Notes: generated from the letters alone by a model not told the origin. DNA of 33,255 nucleotides from Paenalcaligenes sp021793095 (GCA_027317645.1 DAHVQS010000016.1:1-33255), one strand, 5' to 3'; positions 16,503-23,935 are shown, counted from the stretch's first letter. Translations and numbers: made by a program.

Positions 16503-16693
16503 TGTACGAAATCCAGCATACTTTTGGCCAAGAGCGCAATCCCCAATAGATACTCATTTTGTGCAATGACTTAGTGGGTTTTTATGAGTTTGAAATAAGG
16601 CATTTGGGGGGAAATGCCGATTCAGTGACCAATGAACCTCAGGTCTGTATTTAATGAGGGTTTTGAGCGGTTGTTAATGAGTTATCACCAAAC

Positions 16694-16702
16694 TTATCCA
16701 CA
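16694..16702 (+). promoter_or_regulatory. DnaA box (TTATCCACA)
   Basis: An exact match to the high-affinity DnaA box. It is flanked by TTATCACCA 12 bp upstream and an inverted TTATCCCCA a few bp downstream, each one or two mismatches from TTATNCACA. In vivo binding is inferred only from the sequence. Confidence 0.6.
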
Positions 16703-16955
16703 GCTTTTGGGGATAACTGATAATTCCGAAGGCAGAAATAAAAATTGATTTGTCAAGGGCTTGTCTAGCAAGCAAAAATAGATGGAAAACTTTATCCTTG
16801 AGAAAAACCCTTCATATTCAATGGGTTACATGCGTTAGTTTGGGTTTTGGTTGAGATGTTGAAAATAAGGTGGAAATAAAGCAAGCCGATGACAGGGCAA
16901 GCTTTACAAGAAAAAGTTGTTTTTTTAGCTCATCGATCTAAGAGATATCCACCGC

Positions 16956-16964
16956 TGTGCATAA
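16956..16964 (-). promoter_or_regulatory. DnaA box (TTATGCACA, inverted)
   Basis: TGTGCATAA on the plus strand is the reverse complement of TTATGCACA, which fits TTATNCACA exactly. It lies 8 bp from the PACE stop codon and 254 bp from the other perfect box. A single 9-mer match can occur by chance; the pair in one non-coding region is less likely to. Confidence 0.5.
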
Positions 16965-16971
16965 ATATTAT

Positions 16972-17487
16972 TTAGGTGTTGTCAAGATCGGCTGAGCGCC
17001 GCTTCATGAGTATTAAACGGACCTTGTCATAGATGAGGTTGTAGAAGAAAGAATAGGGTAGGAAGAACAATACCAGACCGATGTCTACTACAAGGGCATG
17101 CCAAAGTGTGGTGTTTACCCACCACGCGACCAAAGGCACGACCATGATGATGAGCCCAATTTCAAAACAGCAAGCATGCACAATACGTATCCAAACATTG
17201 CGGCGGAAGTGATATTTGCGTTGCAAGACATCAAAGATCCAGTTAAAGACCATATTCCAAAACATAGCCATCCCAGAAATAACGGCGGATAATGCGGCCA
17301 TCGATAAGGCGGGCTTTTGAGTCATCCACATGGCCAAAGGGGTGGCAAAGGCGATGCCTAATACCTCGAATAGAACAGCATGAAAGACGCGCTCTCTGAG
17401 GCCTCGTTGGTAAAGTGCCTGTTCGTTAATAAATTCAAAGTCAGTAGGTTTATTGAGTGTGGAGTGATCTGACTGCATTTTGGACAT
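16972..17487 (-). CDS. PACE-family multidrug/biocide efflux transporter
   Basis: A 171-residue inner-membrane protein with four predicted helices in two 'bacterial transmembrane pair' units (PACE family; AceI of Acinetobacter exports chlorhexidine). All four family motifs are visible in order: RVFHAVLFE with the membrane Glu essential for transport, WNMVFNWIFD, RIVHACCFEIGL and YNLIYDKVR. An N-terminal extension of about 28 residues precedes the first motif. The native substrate may be a short diamine or polyamine rather than a biocide. It is divergent from the lipoprotein gene and followed by the DnaA-box region. Confidence 0.9.
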   Translation of the reverse strand: MSKMQSDHSTLNKPTDFEFINEQALYQRGLRERVFHAVLFEVLGIAFATPLAMWMTQKPALSMAALSAVISGMAMFWNMVFNWIFDVLQRKYHFRRNVWIRIVHACCFEIGLIIMVVPLVAWWVNTTLWHALVVDIGLVLFFLPYSFFYNLIYDKVRLILMKRRSADLDNT

Positions 17488-17600
17488 ATTTCTTTAAGTT
17501 GCTTAAGAGTGTTTTTTGGCCAGAGCTGTTAAACTGAAATGGTTATTTCACAGGACCTATTGGGTCCAGTCATCGTTGTGTTCAGGATGAGGATCACATT

Positions 17601-18248
17601 ATGAAAATTGCCAAGGGTTTGGGCCGCAGTTTGGCGGCCTTTAGTGTATTGACGTTGATGGCGTGCCAAACAACACCCCATGATGCTACCCCAGCTGAGG
17701 ATGCACCCGCTGAGACAACCGAGCAAGAGCAATCTGCGACCACAGCGCCGGTTGAGCCCGGGGCCCGCACAGGACAGGGTACCGAAGCCACCGATCAAGA
17801 GGTTGAATACAGCCCAATGATGGTGTTTTTAGCTGATTTTGAACCAGTAGATGGTTGGGCAGAGGTGACACTCGACGAAGAAACCACATTATACCTACAA
17901 CCCGAGCCTAGTTTCACCCGTGATGACTTAATGTCTGTAGAAACTTACTCATCGGATAGTGGAGAGGGGTTGCTGGCATTGATGCTGACGGATACAGCAC
18001 GTCAGCGTTTAGAAAATATCACCACAGAAAATCCTGATCGTCGTTTGGCGTTGGCTGTGGATGGTACGTTGTTAGCGGTGCCCCGTTATTCTGAGCCTTT
18101 AACAAATGGTCAATTGGTATTCATGGTCGGCTCGGTAGAAAATGCTCAAACCGCTGCAGAAATTATTGCAGGCGATGATGGTCGGGCAACGCCTTATAGC
18201 GAAGAGCAACAACCTCAATCACAACCCCAACCACAGGTCCAACCTTAA
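17601..18248 (+). CDS. Putative lipoprotein of unknown function
   Basis: A 215-residue predicted lipoprotein. The signal peptide ends in a lipobox, LTLMAC, with the lipidated Cys at residue 22. A low-complexity linker rich in Thr, Glu, Ala and Pro (about residues 23-68) leads to a folded part of about 120 residues (EYSPMMVFLADFEP onwards) and a Gln-Pro tail (QPQSQPQPQVQP). The folded part has FTRDDLMSVETY and LALAVDGTLLAVPRYSEPLTNGQLVFMVGSVENAQTAAEII, which recalls the substrate-recognition SecD-like domain seen in some lipoproteins, but this is not firm. GAGGA precedes the ATG. It lies 84 bp upstream of pyrB. Confidence 0.75.
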   Translation: MKIAKGLGRSLAAFSVLTLMACQTTPHDATPAEDAPAETTEQEQSATTAPVEPGARTGQGTEATDQEVEYSPMMVFLADFEPVDGWAEVTLDEETTLYLQPEPSFTRDDLMSVETYSSDSGEGLLALMLTDTARQRLENITTENPDRRLALAVDGTLLAVPRYSEPLTNGQLVFMVGSVENAQTAAEIIAGDDGRATPYSEEQQPQSQPQPQVQP

Positions 18249-18292
18249 GCGCAAACGCCCTGTATCAAAATCCTCTGATTGGCGTTAAAATG

Positions 18293-18305
18293 TACGCATT
18301 GCGTA
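18293..18305. promoter_or_regulatory. Palindrome in pyrB promoter region
   Basis: TACGCA-T-TGCGTA is a perfect 6-1-6 inverted repeat 28 bp before the pyrB start codon. It overlaps the edge of a -10-like TATATT (18304-18309), with TTGGCG at 18279-18284 as a possible -35 (19-bp spacer, longer than ideal). Its position suits a repressor operator. The protein that binds is unknown. Confidence 0.4.
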
Positions 18306-18332
18306 TATTTTTAGTAGCTTAAGGATAGAATT

Positions 18333-19631
18333 ATGGCGGTTGCTCAACAGGTGTTTTTGCGCGATGCGATGCGCAAATTAAATCTGACCCGAGATATGTT
18401 TTCAGCTCGGGTTGGGGTCAAAAGGCGTGCACTAGATTCATGGCTATTGCCCGAAAGTTCTTTGGACTATCGGGCAATGCCTGAGGTGGTGCGTCGTTTT
18501 GTGACCGAGATCGTGGAAAATGAGGCATTACTAGAAAAATATGCAGACAGTGCCCCACGACGCGGTAGTTTGCGCGATCGCATCGAGATTAATGGCAAAA
18601 ACCAGTTGCTATCTGTGGAGCAATTTACCCGTGATAGTGTCGAAGAGCTTTTCTCTTTGGCAGATATCATGCAGCCCATCGCGCGCCGCCAAAAAGTCTC
18701 GCGCGTGCTCGAGGGGGCGGTGCTGGGCAACCTTTTCTTCGAGGCCAGCACCCGTACACGGGTGAGCTTTGGGGCTGCCTTTTGCCGTTTAGGTGGGTCT
18801 GTGTGTGATACCACAGGGTTTACCTTTTCCTCGATGGCAAAAGGCGAGTCTATCTACGATACGAGCCGAGTGATGGGGGGCTACGTAGATGCCATGGTCA
18901 TCCGCCACCCTGAGCAGGGCTCGGTGGCTGAGTTTGCAGCCGCTACCAATATCCCCGTAGTCAACGGCGGGGACGGCTCGGGCGAGCATCCCAGCCAAGC
19001 ATTGCTCGATTTATACACCATCTTGACCGAGTTCTCCCGCCTGGGCAAGCTTTTGGATGGGGCCCATGTGGCAGTGGTGGGGGATCTCAAATATGGGCGT
19101 ACCGTGCATTCGCTGGTCAAGCTATTAGCGTTGTACCGGGGTTTAAAATTTACCTTGGCCTCGCCTCGCGGATTAGAAATGCCGGCGGACATCATTGAGT
19201 CTATGGCCCGACAGGGCAATCACGTGATCGAGCAGACCAATGATCTCAATGAGGGGATCAAAGGGGCAGATGTGATCTATGCCACACGTGTGCAGAAAGA
19301 GCGCTTACAGGCCGAGGACATACAAGGCTATAGTCCTGATTTTCAAATCACCCAAGCCCTGGTTGATCGATATTGCGATCAGGATACGATTATCATGCAC
19401 CCATTGCCCAGAGACAGTCGACCACTGGCCAATGACCTCAGCACTGATCTTAATAAAGACCCGCGCTTGGCCATTTTCCGGCAAACAGATAATGGCATTC
19501 CTATTCGGATGGCGATTTTTGCTGTATTAATGGGGGTAGAAAATTTAGTTCAGCATTCCATGCGTGATGTGACTTGGAGCCCACCATCTCATATTGGGCC
19601 AGATGATGCCATATTCCATGGTATGTATTAA
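18333..19631 (+). CDS. pyrB: Aspartate carbamoyltransferase with N-terminal HTH-like extension
   Basis: A 432-residue aspartate transcarbamoylase, which condenses carbamoyl phosphate with aspartate in pyrimidine synthesis. Carbamoyl-phosphate site STRTR is at 139-143, the mobile-loop Lys170 is in SSMAKGES, HPSQ is at 219-222, and the aspartate-domain motif HPLPR lies near residue 358, so it should be catalytically active. Usual catalytic chains are about 310-340 residues; here about 85 extra residues precede the domain. Residues 8-55 (FLRDAMRKLNLTRDMFSARVGV, then RRALDSWLLPESSLDYRAMP, in short pieces) look like a Cro/C1-type helix-turn-helix. No pyrI or pyrC is adjacent. AAGGA precedes the ATG. 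A palindrome sits in its promoter region, and a terminator follows. Confidence 0.93.
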   Translation: MAVAQQVFLRDAMRKLNLTRDMFSARVGVKRRALDSWLLPESSLDYRAMPEVVRRFVTEIVENEALLEKYADSAPRRGSLRDRIEINGKNQLLSVEQFTRDSVEELFSLADIMQPIARRQKVSRVLEGAVLGNLFFEASTRTRVSFGAAFCRLGGSVCDTTGFTFSSMAKGESIYDTSRVMGGYVDAMVIRHPEQGSVAEFAAATNIPVVNGGDGSGEHPSQALLDLYTILTEFSRLGKLLDGAHVAVVGDLKYGRTVHSLVKLLALYRGLKFTLASPRGLEMPADIIESMARQGNHVIEQTNDLNEGIKGADVIYATRVQKERLQAEDIQGYSPDFQITQALVDRYCDQDTIIMHPLPRDSRPLANDLSTDLNKDPRLAIFRQTDNGIPIRMAIFAVLMGVENLVQHSMRDVTWSPPSHIGPDDAIFHGMY

Positions 19632-19645
19632 TTAATTTTGTTGTT

Positions 19646-19676
19646 AAAAAGCGCTTGCATTGCGAGCGCTTTTTTA
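19646..19676 (+). terminator. pyrB terminator
   Basis: AAAAAGCGCT (19646-19655) pairs with AGCGCTTTTT (19665-19674) around a 9-nt loop and continues into T residues. It lies 15 bp after the pyrB stop codon and separates pyrB from the downstream oxygenase gene. Confidence 0.85.
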
Positions 19677-19687
19677 AGAAAATGAAT

Positions 19688-19706
19688 GTTGAGTTTAAAA
19701 CTCAAC
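19688..19706. repeat. 19-bp perfect dyad upstream of the NMO gene
   Basis: GTTGAGTTT-A-AAACTCAAC is a perfect 9-1-9 inverted repeat between the pyrB terminator and the nitronate monooxygenase gene, about 127 bp before its start. The one-base centre makes it more like a protein-binding operator than an RNA hairpin. No regulator gene is adjacent. Confidence 0.5.
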
Positions 19707-19832
19707 TTAATTTCATTGCGCGGTTTTTCTGGCAGCTATTTGATATGGGTTAAAGAGCGGTCAGATAAAAACAGTCATACTTGAAGTATTTTCCGTGTGA
19801 TTATCTAGGCACTTCTTTATTTGGATTTGAGC

Positions 19833-21008
19833 ATGTATTCATTTTATCTCAGGGACAAGCAACTCTTACCTATCATTCAAGGAGGGATGGGGGTTGGGAT
19901 CTCAGCCCATCGATTGGCAGGTACGGTCGCTTCTTATGGTGCAATGGGCACAATTTCCAGTGTGGACTTGCGTCGTCATCACGATGATTTGATGGACCCT
20001 GCATCTACCCCAAAAGGTAAAGAAGAGCGCAAGCAAGACATTAATCATAAAAACCTGATTGCTTTAGACCGTGAAATTCGCGCTGCTAAAGAGCTCAGCC
20101 AGGGGCGCGGCGCCATCGCTGTCAATGTGATGAAGGCGGTAACCCCTTATCCAGAGTACGTTCGCCAGGCATGTGAAAGTGGGGCCGATGCCATTGTGGT
20201 GGGCGCTGGTTTGCCTTTGGATTTGCCCGATTTGACCAAGGACTACCCTGAGGTGGCCTTAATCCCTATTTTGTCTGATGCGCGTGGGGTGCGCGTGGTC
20301 TTGCGTCGATGGGCCCGTAACAAGGTCAAGCCAGACGCCATTGTGATTGAAAACCCCAATTATGCAGCTGGGCACCTAGGGGTGACGGATGCCAAGGAAA
20401 TACATTCAGAGTTTTATGCTTTTGCTCATGTGATCCGCGAGGTAAGAGCGGTACTTGAGCAATTAAAAATAGATCCTGATTCCATTCCAATTATTGCTGC
20501 CGGCGGCGTGCATAAGCCAGAGCAGGTCAAAGAGTTATTATCCCTAGGGGCCAGTGCCGTGCAGTTAGGCAGTGCCTTTGCGGTGACCCAAGAGTGTGAT
20601 GCTCATGAAAATTTCAAAAAAGTCATGGTTGAGGCTCAGCCCGAGGATATTGTGACTTTTAATAGTGTGGTGGGTATCCCAGCACGGGCGGTACGCACGC
20701 CGTGGTTGGATGCCTATTTGCACAAAGAGGACAAGCTCCAGTCTGTAGCGACAGAGCGTGATTGCACCGAGGGGTGGGATTGTTTGAGTTTTTGTGGGTT
20801 GCGCGACGGGGTGGCCAAGGCGGGGCAGTTTTGTATCAACAGACAGTTAGCCTATGCGCTAAAAGGGGATGTCCAAAGGGGGCTCTTTTTCCGTAGTTCT
20901 GAGCCGCTACCATTTGGGGCGGCGATTCGTTCTGTTTCTGATTTGCTCGAATATTTGCTCAGTGCTTTGCCATTTAAAGAGTGGTCCTTCTCTGCGGCTG
21001 CCTCATGA
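19833..21008 (+). CDS. NPD/nitronate monooxygenase family flavoprotein
   Basis: A 391-residue FMN-dependent TIM-barrel protein of the 2-nitropropane dioxygenase family. It shows the N-terminal IIQGGMGVGIS flavin loop, AAGHLG with the family's catalytic-type His (about residue 181), and the FMN-phosphate segment AAGGVHKPEQVKELLSLGASAVQLGSAF. A Cys-containing C-terminal part (DCTEGWDCLSFCG) and the SEPLPFGAAIR ending are typical of a longer subgroup annotated as nitronate monooxygenase; related enzymes are FabK-like enoyl reductases and quinone reductases, so the true reaction is uncertain. ATG 19833 is preferred to TTG 19821. It is convergent with nrdG, with only 28 bp between stops and no clear terminator. 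Confidence 0.82.
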   Translation: MYSFYLRDKQLLPIIQGGMGVGISAHRLAGTVASYGAMGTISSVDLRRHHDDLMDPASTPKGKEERKQDINHKNLIALDREIRAAKELSQGRGAIAVNVMKAVTPYPEYVRQACESGADAIVVGAGLPLDLPDLTKDYPEVALIPILSDARGVRVVLRRWARNKVKPDAIVIENPNYAAGHLGVTDAKEIHSEFYAFAHVIREVRAVLEQLKIDPDSIPIIAAGGVHKPEQVKELLSLGASAVQLGSAFAVTQECDAHENFKKVMVEAQPEDIVTFNSVVGIPARAVRTPWLDAYLHKEDKLQSVATERDCTEGWDCLSFCGLRDGVAKAGQFCINRQLAYALKGDVQRGLFFRSSEPLPFGAAIRSVSDLLEYLLSALPFKEWSFSAAAS

Positions 21009-21036
21009 GTTGAATTGCTTTAGTGGATTTGAAGCT

Positions 21037-21765
21037 TTAGCGGATCTGAATATTGGGGACGTAGGCCTTCAGGGTCTGTAATACGTCCTCATTTAAAATC
21101 TTCTGCGGTTCATGCGGGGCATAGAGCAGTTCGGGGTCAATACAGCCATCTGTGCGAAAGTTTTGTATCACCCAGTCTTGTACGCCATAGGCGGCGAGGT
21201 TTTGGGCCATCTCTAACAAATGTTCTGGCTGATGTAGCCCGCTATGAAGGGTGCTGCGTATTTCATAATCACAGTGACTGTCTAGCAGTAGCGCTAAACT
21301 GCGCTGCACCATCTCTATTGGCTGCTGGTGCAAAATAACATCATGATAATGCGCCCAACTGCTTTTTAGATCAAAGCCTACCCAGTCAATATGAGGCAGT
21401 ATTTCCTTGAATCTGTTGGGATAGGCTCCGGTGGTGTGTAAACCAATTTTAAAGCCTATAGATTTAGCTTCGAGAATGGCGGCTGGCAGTCCGGGATCCA
21501 TGGTGGGCTCTCCGCCGCTAAAGACAATTGCATCCAATAAGCCCTGACGTTGTTGCAAAAAATCAGTGATGTCCGCCCACTGAGGGGCCATTGGGTGGGG
21601 CTGACGCGATTGTAAATGTGGATTATGGCAGTAGCCGCAGCGCCAGTTGCATCCTTGTATAAAAGCAACGCAGACCAAGTGATTGGGATAATCACTGGCA
21701 CTAAAAGGCACAAAACCACCTAGTTGTATGGCCGTGCGCTGTGGGGTTGTGGTGTTTGTTCGCAT
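21037..21765 (-). CDS. nrdG: Anaerobic ribonucleotide reductase activating protein (radical SAM)
   Basis: A 242-residue radical-SAM activase. The CNWRCGYC motif (Cys39, Cys43, Cys46) binds the 4Fe-4S cluster; SGGEPTMDP is the SAM-binding GGE motif. With SAM and reduced flavodoxin or ferredoxin it would generate the glycyl radical of the class III reductase. The ATG at 21765 is preferred: the frame extends 23 codons further upstream to 21834, but that part has no family resemblance, whereas AAAGGCAG lies before 21765. It is the third gene of the nrd operon, 126 nt after the small glycyl-radical ORF that is its likely protein substrate. Confidence 0.88.
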   Translation of the reverse strand: MRTNTTTPQRTAIQLGGFVPFSASDYPNHLVCVAFIQGCNWRCGYCHNPHLQSRQPHPMAPQWADITDFLQQRQGLLDAIVFSGGEPTMDPGLPAAILEAKSIGFKIGLHTTGAYPNRFKEILPHIDWVGFDLKSSWAHYHDVILHQQPIEMVQRSLALLLDSHCDYEIRSTLHSGLHQPEHLLEMAQNLAAYGVQDWVIQNFRTDGCIDPELLYAPHEPQKILNEDVLQTLKAYVPNIQIR

Positions 21766-21891
21766 CAAAAATCTGCCTTTATTATGTTGGGCGTGGTGGG
21801 AAATAGGCCCCGCCCAAACCGCTGCTAAAGTCATTACAGCGTGAATGAGCGGGGGTGGGGAAGCATTGGCTTAAAGAGGGGTTAATGCGGG

Positions 21892-22062
21892 TTAATGTTC
21901 AACAAAATGCACGCGCTCTTTAAATTCACCTTTTTTGCCGATGTTAAACGAGGAGGTCGGACGGTGGTAGCCCATGACGCGTGTCCACACTTCGCAGCGC
22001 TGGCGATCCTCATCTTTTAATGCGGCGGTAGATTGGGCAGTGTTGAGGTTGATGTTTTGCAT
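21892..22062 (-). CDS. Separate glycyl-radical domain of anaerobic ribonucleotide reductase (NRDD small protein)
   Basis: A 56-residue ORF between nrdD and nrdG. Its second half, CEVWTRVMGYHRP then SSFNIGKKGEFKERVHF, matches the C-terminal glycyl-radical segment that ends fused class III reductases (pattern RVxGYxRP, then N-x-GK-x-EF-x-R). Gly31 is the predicted radical site. A strong ribosome binding site, AGGAGA, stands 5-6 nt before the ATG. The large NrdD chain upstream stops soon after its zinc-ribbon Cys residues and lacks any such Gly motif, so this peptide should supply it in trans, much as GrcA (YfiD) does for damaged pyruvate formate-lyase. Codon use looks like the neighbours. The only alternative is that another copy of a full NrdD exists elsewhere. 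Confidence 0.85.
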   Translation of the reverse strand: MQNINLNTAQSTAALKDEDRQRCEVWTRVMGYHRPTSSFNIGKKGEFKERVHFVEH

Positions 22063-22113
22063 GATTTCTCCTGATTAATTTTAAAAAGTCATTAAAAGGC
22101 AGTGCGGCCCTTT

Positions 22114-23886
22114 TCAATCAACAGCTGATGCAGATTGAACCGATGCACTGTGTTTGGCTGCGAGGATTTCCTCATCACAGCGCGGGCAAAACTCATGATG
22201 TCCTGACAAATAACCATGCTTGGGGCAGATGGAAAATGTGGGGGTGACCGTCAAATAAGGCAGGCGATAGGTTGACAGGGCACGACGAACCAATAATTTG
22301 CAGGCTTGGGCGCTAGAAAGCGCTTCTTGCATGTACAGGTGTAGCACGGTGCCCCCGGTATACAGTGCCTGCAGTTCATCTTGTAGGGCCAGGGCCTCAA
22401 AAGGATCAGTGGTGTGGTCTACGGGTAGCTGAGTAGAGTTGGTGTAATAGGGGTTTTCTGCGCTACCGGCCTGTATGATGTCGGCAAATCGCGCTCGGTC
22501 TAGCTTGGCGAATCTATAGGTTGTTCCCTCGGCGGGTGTCGCCTCGAGGTTATAAAGGTGGCCTGTTTCTTCTTGGAATGTGACCATTTTGGCCCGAATA
22601 TGATGCAAAAGATCGATGGCCATTTGCATGCCTGGCTCATCCGTAATATCGTGCGCGTCGTCTGTGAAATTGCGGATCATTTCATTGACCCCATTGACGC
22701 CAATGGTTGAAAAATGATTACGGAGACTGCCAAGATAACGACGTGTATAGGGGAAAAGCCCTTGTTCCATCAATTCAGAGATGGTGGTACGTTTTTTTTC
22801 AAGGCTATTTTTTGCCATCTCCATCAGCTCGTCAATCCGCGCGTAGAGTGCGGATAAATCATGTTTGTAGAGATAGCCTAAACGGGCACAATTAATGGTC
22901 ACTACGCCTAGGGAGCCGGTCTGCTCTGCTGAGCCAAAGAGGCCATTACCACGTTTGAGTAACTCGCGTAAATCTAATTGCAGTCGGCAACACATTGAGC
23001 GCACCATATGCGGCTCAAGATCAGAGTTCACAAAATTCTGAAAATAGGGCAGACCATATTTGGCCGTCATGGCAAAGAGTAAGTCAGTATTGGGGCCCTC
23101 CCAGTCGAATTCTTTGGTGATGTTATAGGTAGGGATAGGAAAGGTGAACACTCGTCCTTTGGCATCGCCAGCGAGCATAATTTCTATAAAGCAGCGATTA
23201 ATGAGATCCATTTCCGCTTGAAGCTCGCCGTAGGTAAAGGGCAAAACCTCACCCCCGATGAATGGCTGTTGATTGGCCAGATCATCAGGACACACCCAAT
23301 CAAAGCTCAGGTTGGTAAAAGGGGTTTGTGTGCCCCAGCGCGAAGGGACATTTAGGTTATAAATAAACTCCTGCATGCACTGTCGCACCTCGCTTTCGTT
23401 CATCTGATCTTTGCGAATAAAGGGGGCGAGATAGGTATCAAAAGAGCTAAAGGCCTGTGCACCAGCCCACTCATTCTGTAAAGTGCCTAAAAAATTAACC
23501 ATTTGCCCCAAGGCGCTGCTTAAATGTTTGGGGGGCGCAGACTCGACCTTATTGGGAACGCCGTTAAACCCCTCTTGGAGCAGGTTGCGCAACGACCAGC
23601 CGGCGCAATAGCCCGAAAGCATATCCAGATCATGAATATGTACATCGCCCTCGCGGTGGGCGATACCAATGTCTGGATCATAGATATGGTTTAACCAATA
23701 GTTGGCAGTCACATTGCCAGCCATATTAAGAATGAGCCCACCCAAGGAATAGCCCTGATTGGCGTTTGCATTGACACGCCAATCACTGCGGTCCAGGTAT
23801 TCTTCAACTAGCTGCTGTACATTGACTAGGGTGGGGGAGTCAGTGGCGTGCTCCTGCCAGTGCTGGGTAGCGGTATTTGTGTTCAT
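22114..23886 (-). CDS. nrdD: Anaerobic (class III) ribonucleoside-triphosphate reductase, large chain lacking the glycyl-radical tail
   Basis: A 590-residue class III reductase body, which makes dNTPs without oxygen. Visible family blocks are REGDVHIHDLDMLSGYCAGWSL with Cys94, NVPSRWGTQTPFTNLSFDW, FTFPIPTYNITKEFDW, the second active-site region MVRSMCCRLQLD (Cys299/300), GSLGVVTINCARLGYL, and a C-terminal zinc ribbon, CPKHGY...CPRC (Cys554, Cys567, Cys570). No ATP-cone is present at the N-terminus, so allosteric activity control by dATP is probably missing. The chain ends 20 residues after the ribbon with no RVxGY motif; that motif is in the next ORF, 51 nt downstream. The start codon has no Shine-Dalgarno and abuts a NrdR box. 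Confidence 0.93.
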   Translation of the reverse strand: MNTNTATQHWQEHATDSPTLVNVQQLVEEYLDRSDWRVNANANQGYSLGGLILNMAGNVTANYWLNHIYDPDIGIAHREGDVHIHDLDMLSGYCAGWSLRNLLQEGFNGVPNKVESAPPKHLSSALGQMVNFLGTLQNEWAGAQAFSSFDTYLAPFIRKDQMNESEVRQCMQEFIYNLNVPSRWGTQTPFTNLSFDWVCPDDLANQQPFIGGEVLPFTYGELQAEMDLINRCFIEIMLAGDAKGRVFTFPIPTYNITKEFDWEGPNTDLLFAMTAKYGLPYFQNFVNSDLEPHMVRSMCCRLQLDLRELLKRGNGLFGSAEQTGSLGVVTINCARLGYLYKHDLSALYARIDELMEMAKNSLEKKRTTISELMEQGLFPYTRRYLGSLRNHFSTIGVNGVNEMIRNFTDDAHDITDEPGMQMAIDLLHHIRAKMVTFQEETGHLYNLEATPAEGTTYRFAKLDRARFADIIQAGSAENPYYTNSTQLPVDHTTDPFEALALQDELQALYTGGTVLHLYMQEALSSAQACKLLVRRALSTYRLPYLTVTPTFSICPKHGYLSGHHEFCPRCDEEILAAKHSASVQSASAVD

Positions 23887-23888
23887 GG

Positions 23889-23904
23889 CGACTATATCTT
23901 GTGT
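23889..23904 (-). promoter_or_regulatory. NrdR box 1 (start-proximal)
   Basis: The 16-bp window CGACTATATCTTGTGT matches 13 of 16 positions of the palindromic NrdR consensus (acaCwAtATaTwgtgt). It lies 3 bp from the nrdD ATG. Binding by the ATP/dATP-sensing repressor NrdR is inferred from the consensus and from the paired spacing with box 2. Confidence 0.75.
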
Positions 23905-23919
23905 TTTGGTTGTGTGAAT

Positions 23920-23935
23920 TGACTATATATTGTGG
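23920..23935 (-). promoter_or_regulatory. NrdR box 2
   Basis: TGACTATATATTGTGG matches 13 of 16 positions of the NrdR consensus, with the full CTATATATTG core. Its centre is 31 bp (three helical turns) from box 1, the spacing typical of tandem NrdR sites before ribonucleotide reductase operons. Confidence 0.85.

Larger units (their letters stand above)
16503..16971. other. 469-bp AT-rich non-coding region with DnaA boxes
   Basis: No credible ORF or RNA gene is visible. The stretch holds the mgtE promoter and leader and the 3' flank of the PACE gene. It contains two perfect DnaA boxes (16694-16702 forward; 16956-16964 reverse), near-matches TTATCACCA (16682-16690) and, reversed, TTATCCCCA inside TGGGGATAA near 16709, and a small hairpin, GGCATTT/AAATGCC (16599-16605 with 16612-16618) with a six-G loop. 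No riboswitch was recognised before mgtE. Confidence 0.6.

Noticed and set aside
16503..16700. Mg2+ riboswitch before mgtE
   Set aside because: Only a 7-bp hairpin with a six-G loop is visible; no M-box-like conserved blocks were recognised.
16682..16964. Active replication origin (oriC) at the DnaA-box cluster
   Set aside because: No dnaA, dnaN, mnmG, parAB or rpmH is nearby, and the rRNA operon at the left edge would be read head-on by a fork leaving this point, which is rarely tolerated. Kept only as a DnaA-box observation.
21766..21834. Longer nrdG starting at 21834
   Set aside because: The 23 extra residues do not resemble the family and a better placed start with an AAAGG-like site is at 21765.
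21892..23886. nrdD as a frameshifted or prematurely stopped pseudogene
   Set aside because: The small ORF has its own strong ribosome binding site, start codon and a unique N-terminal segment, and 51 nt separate the two genes, so a simple frameshift does not explain it.
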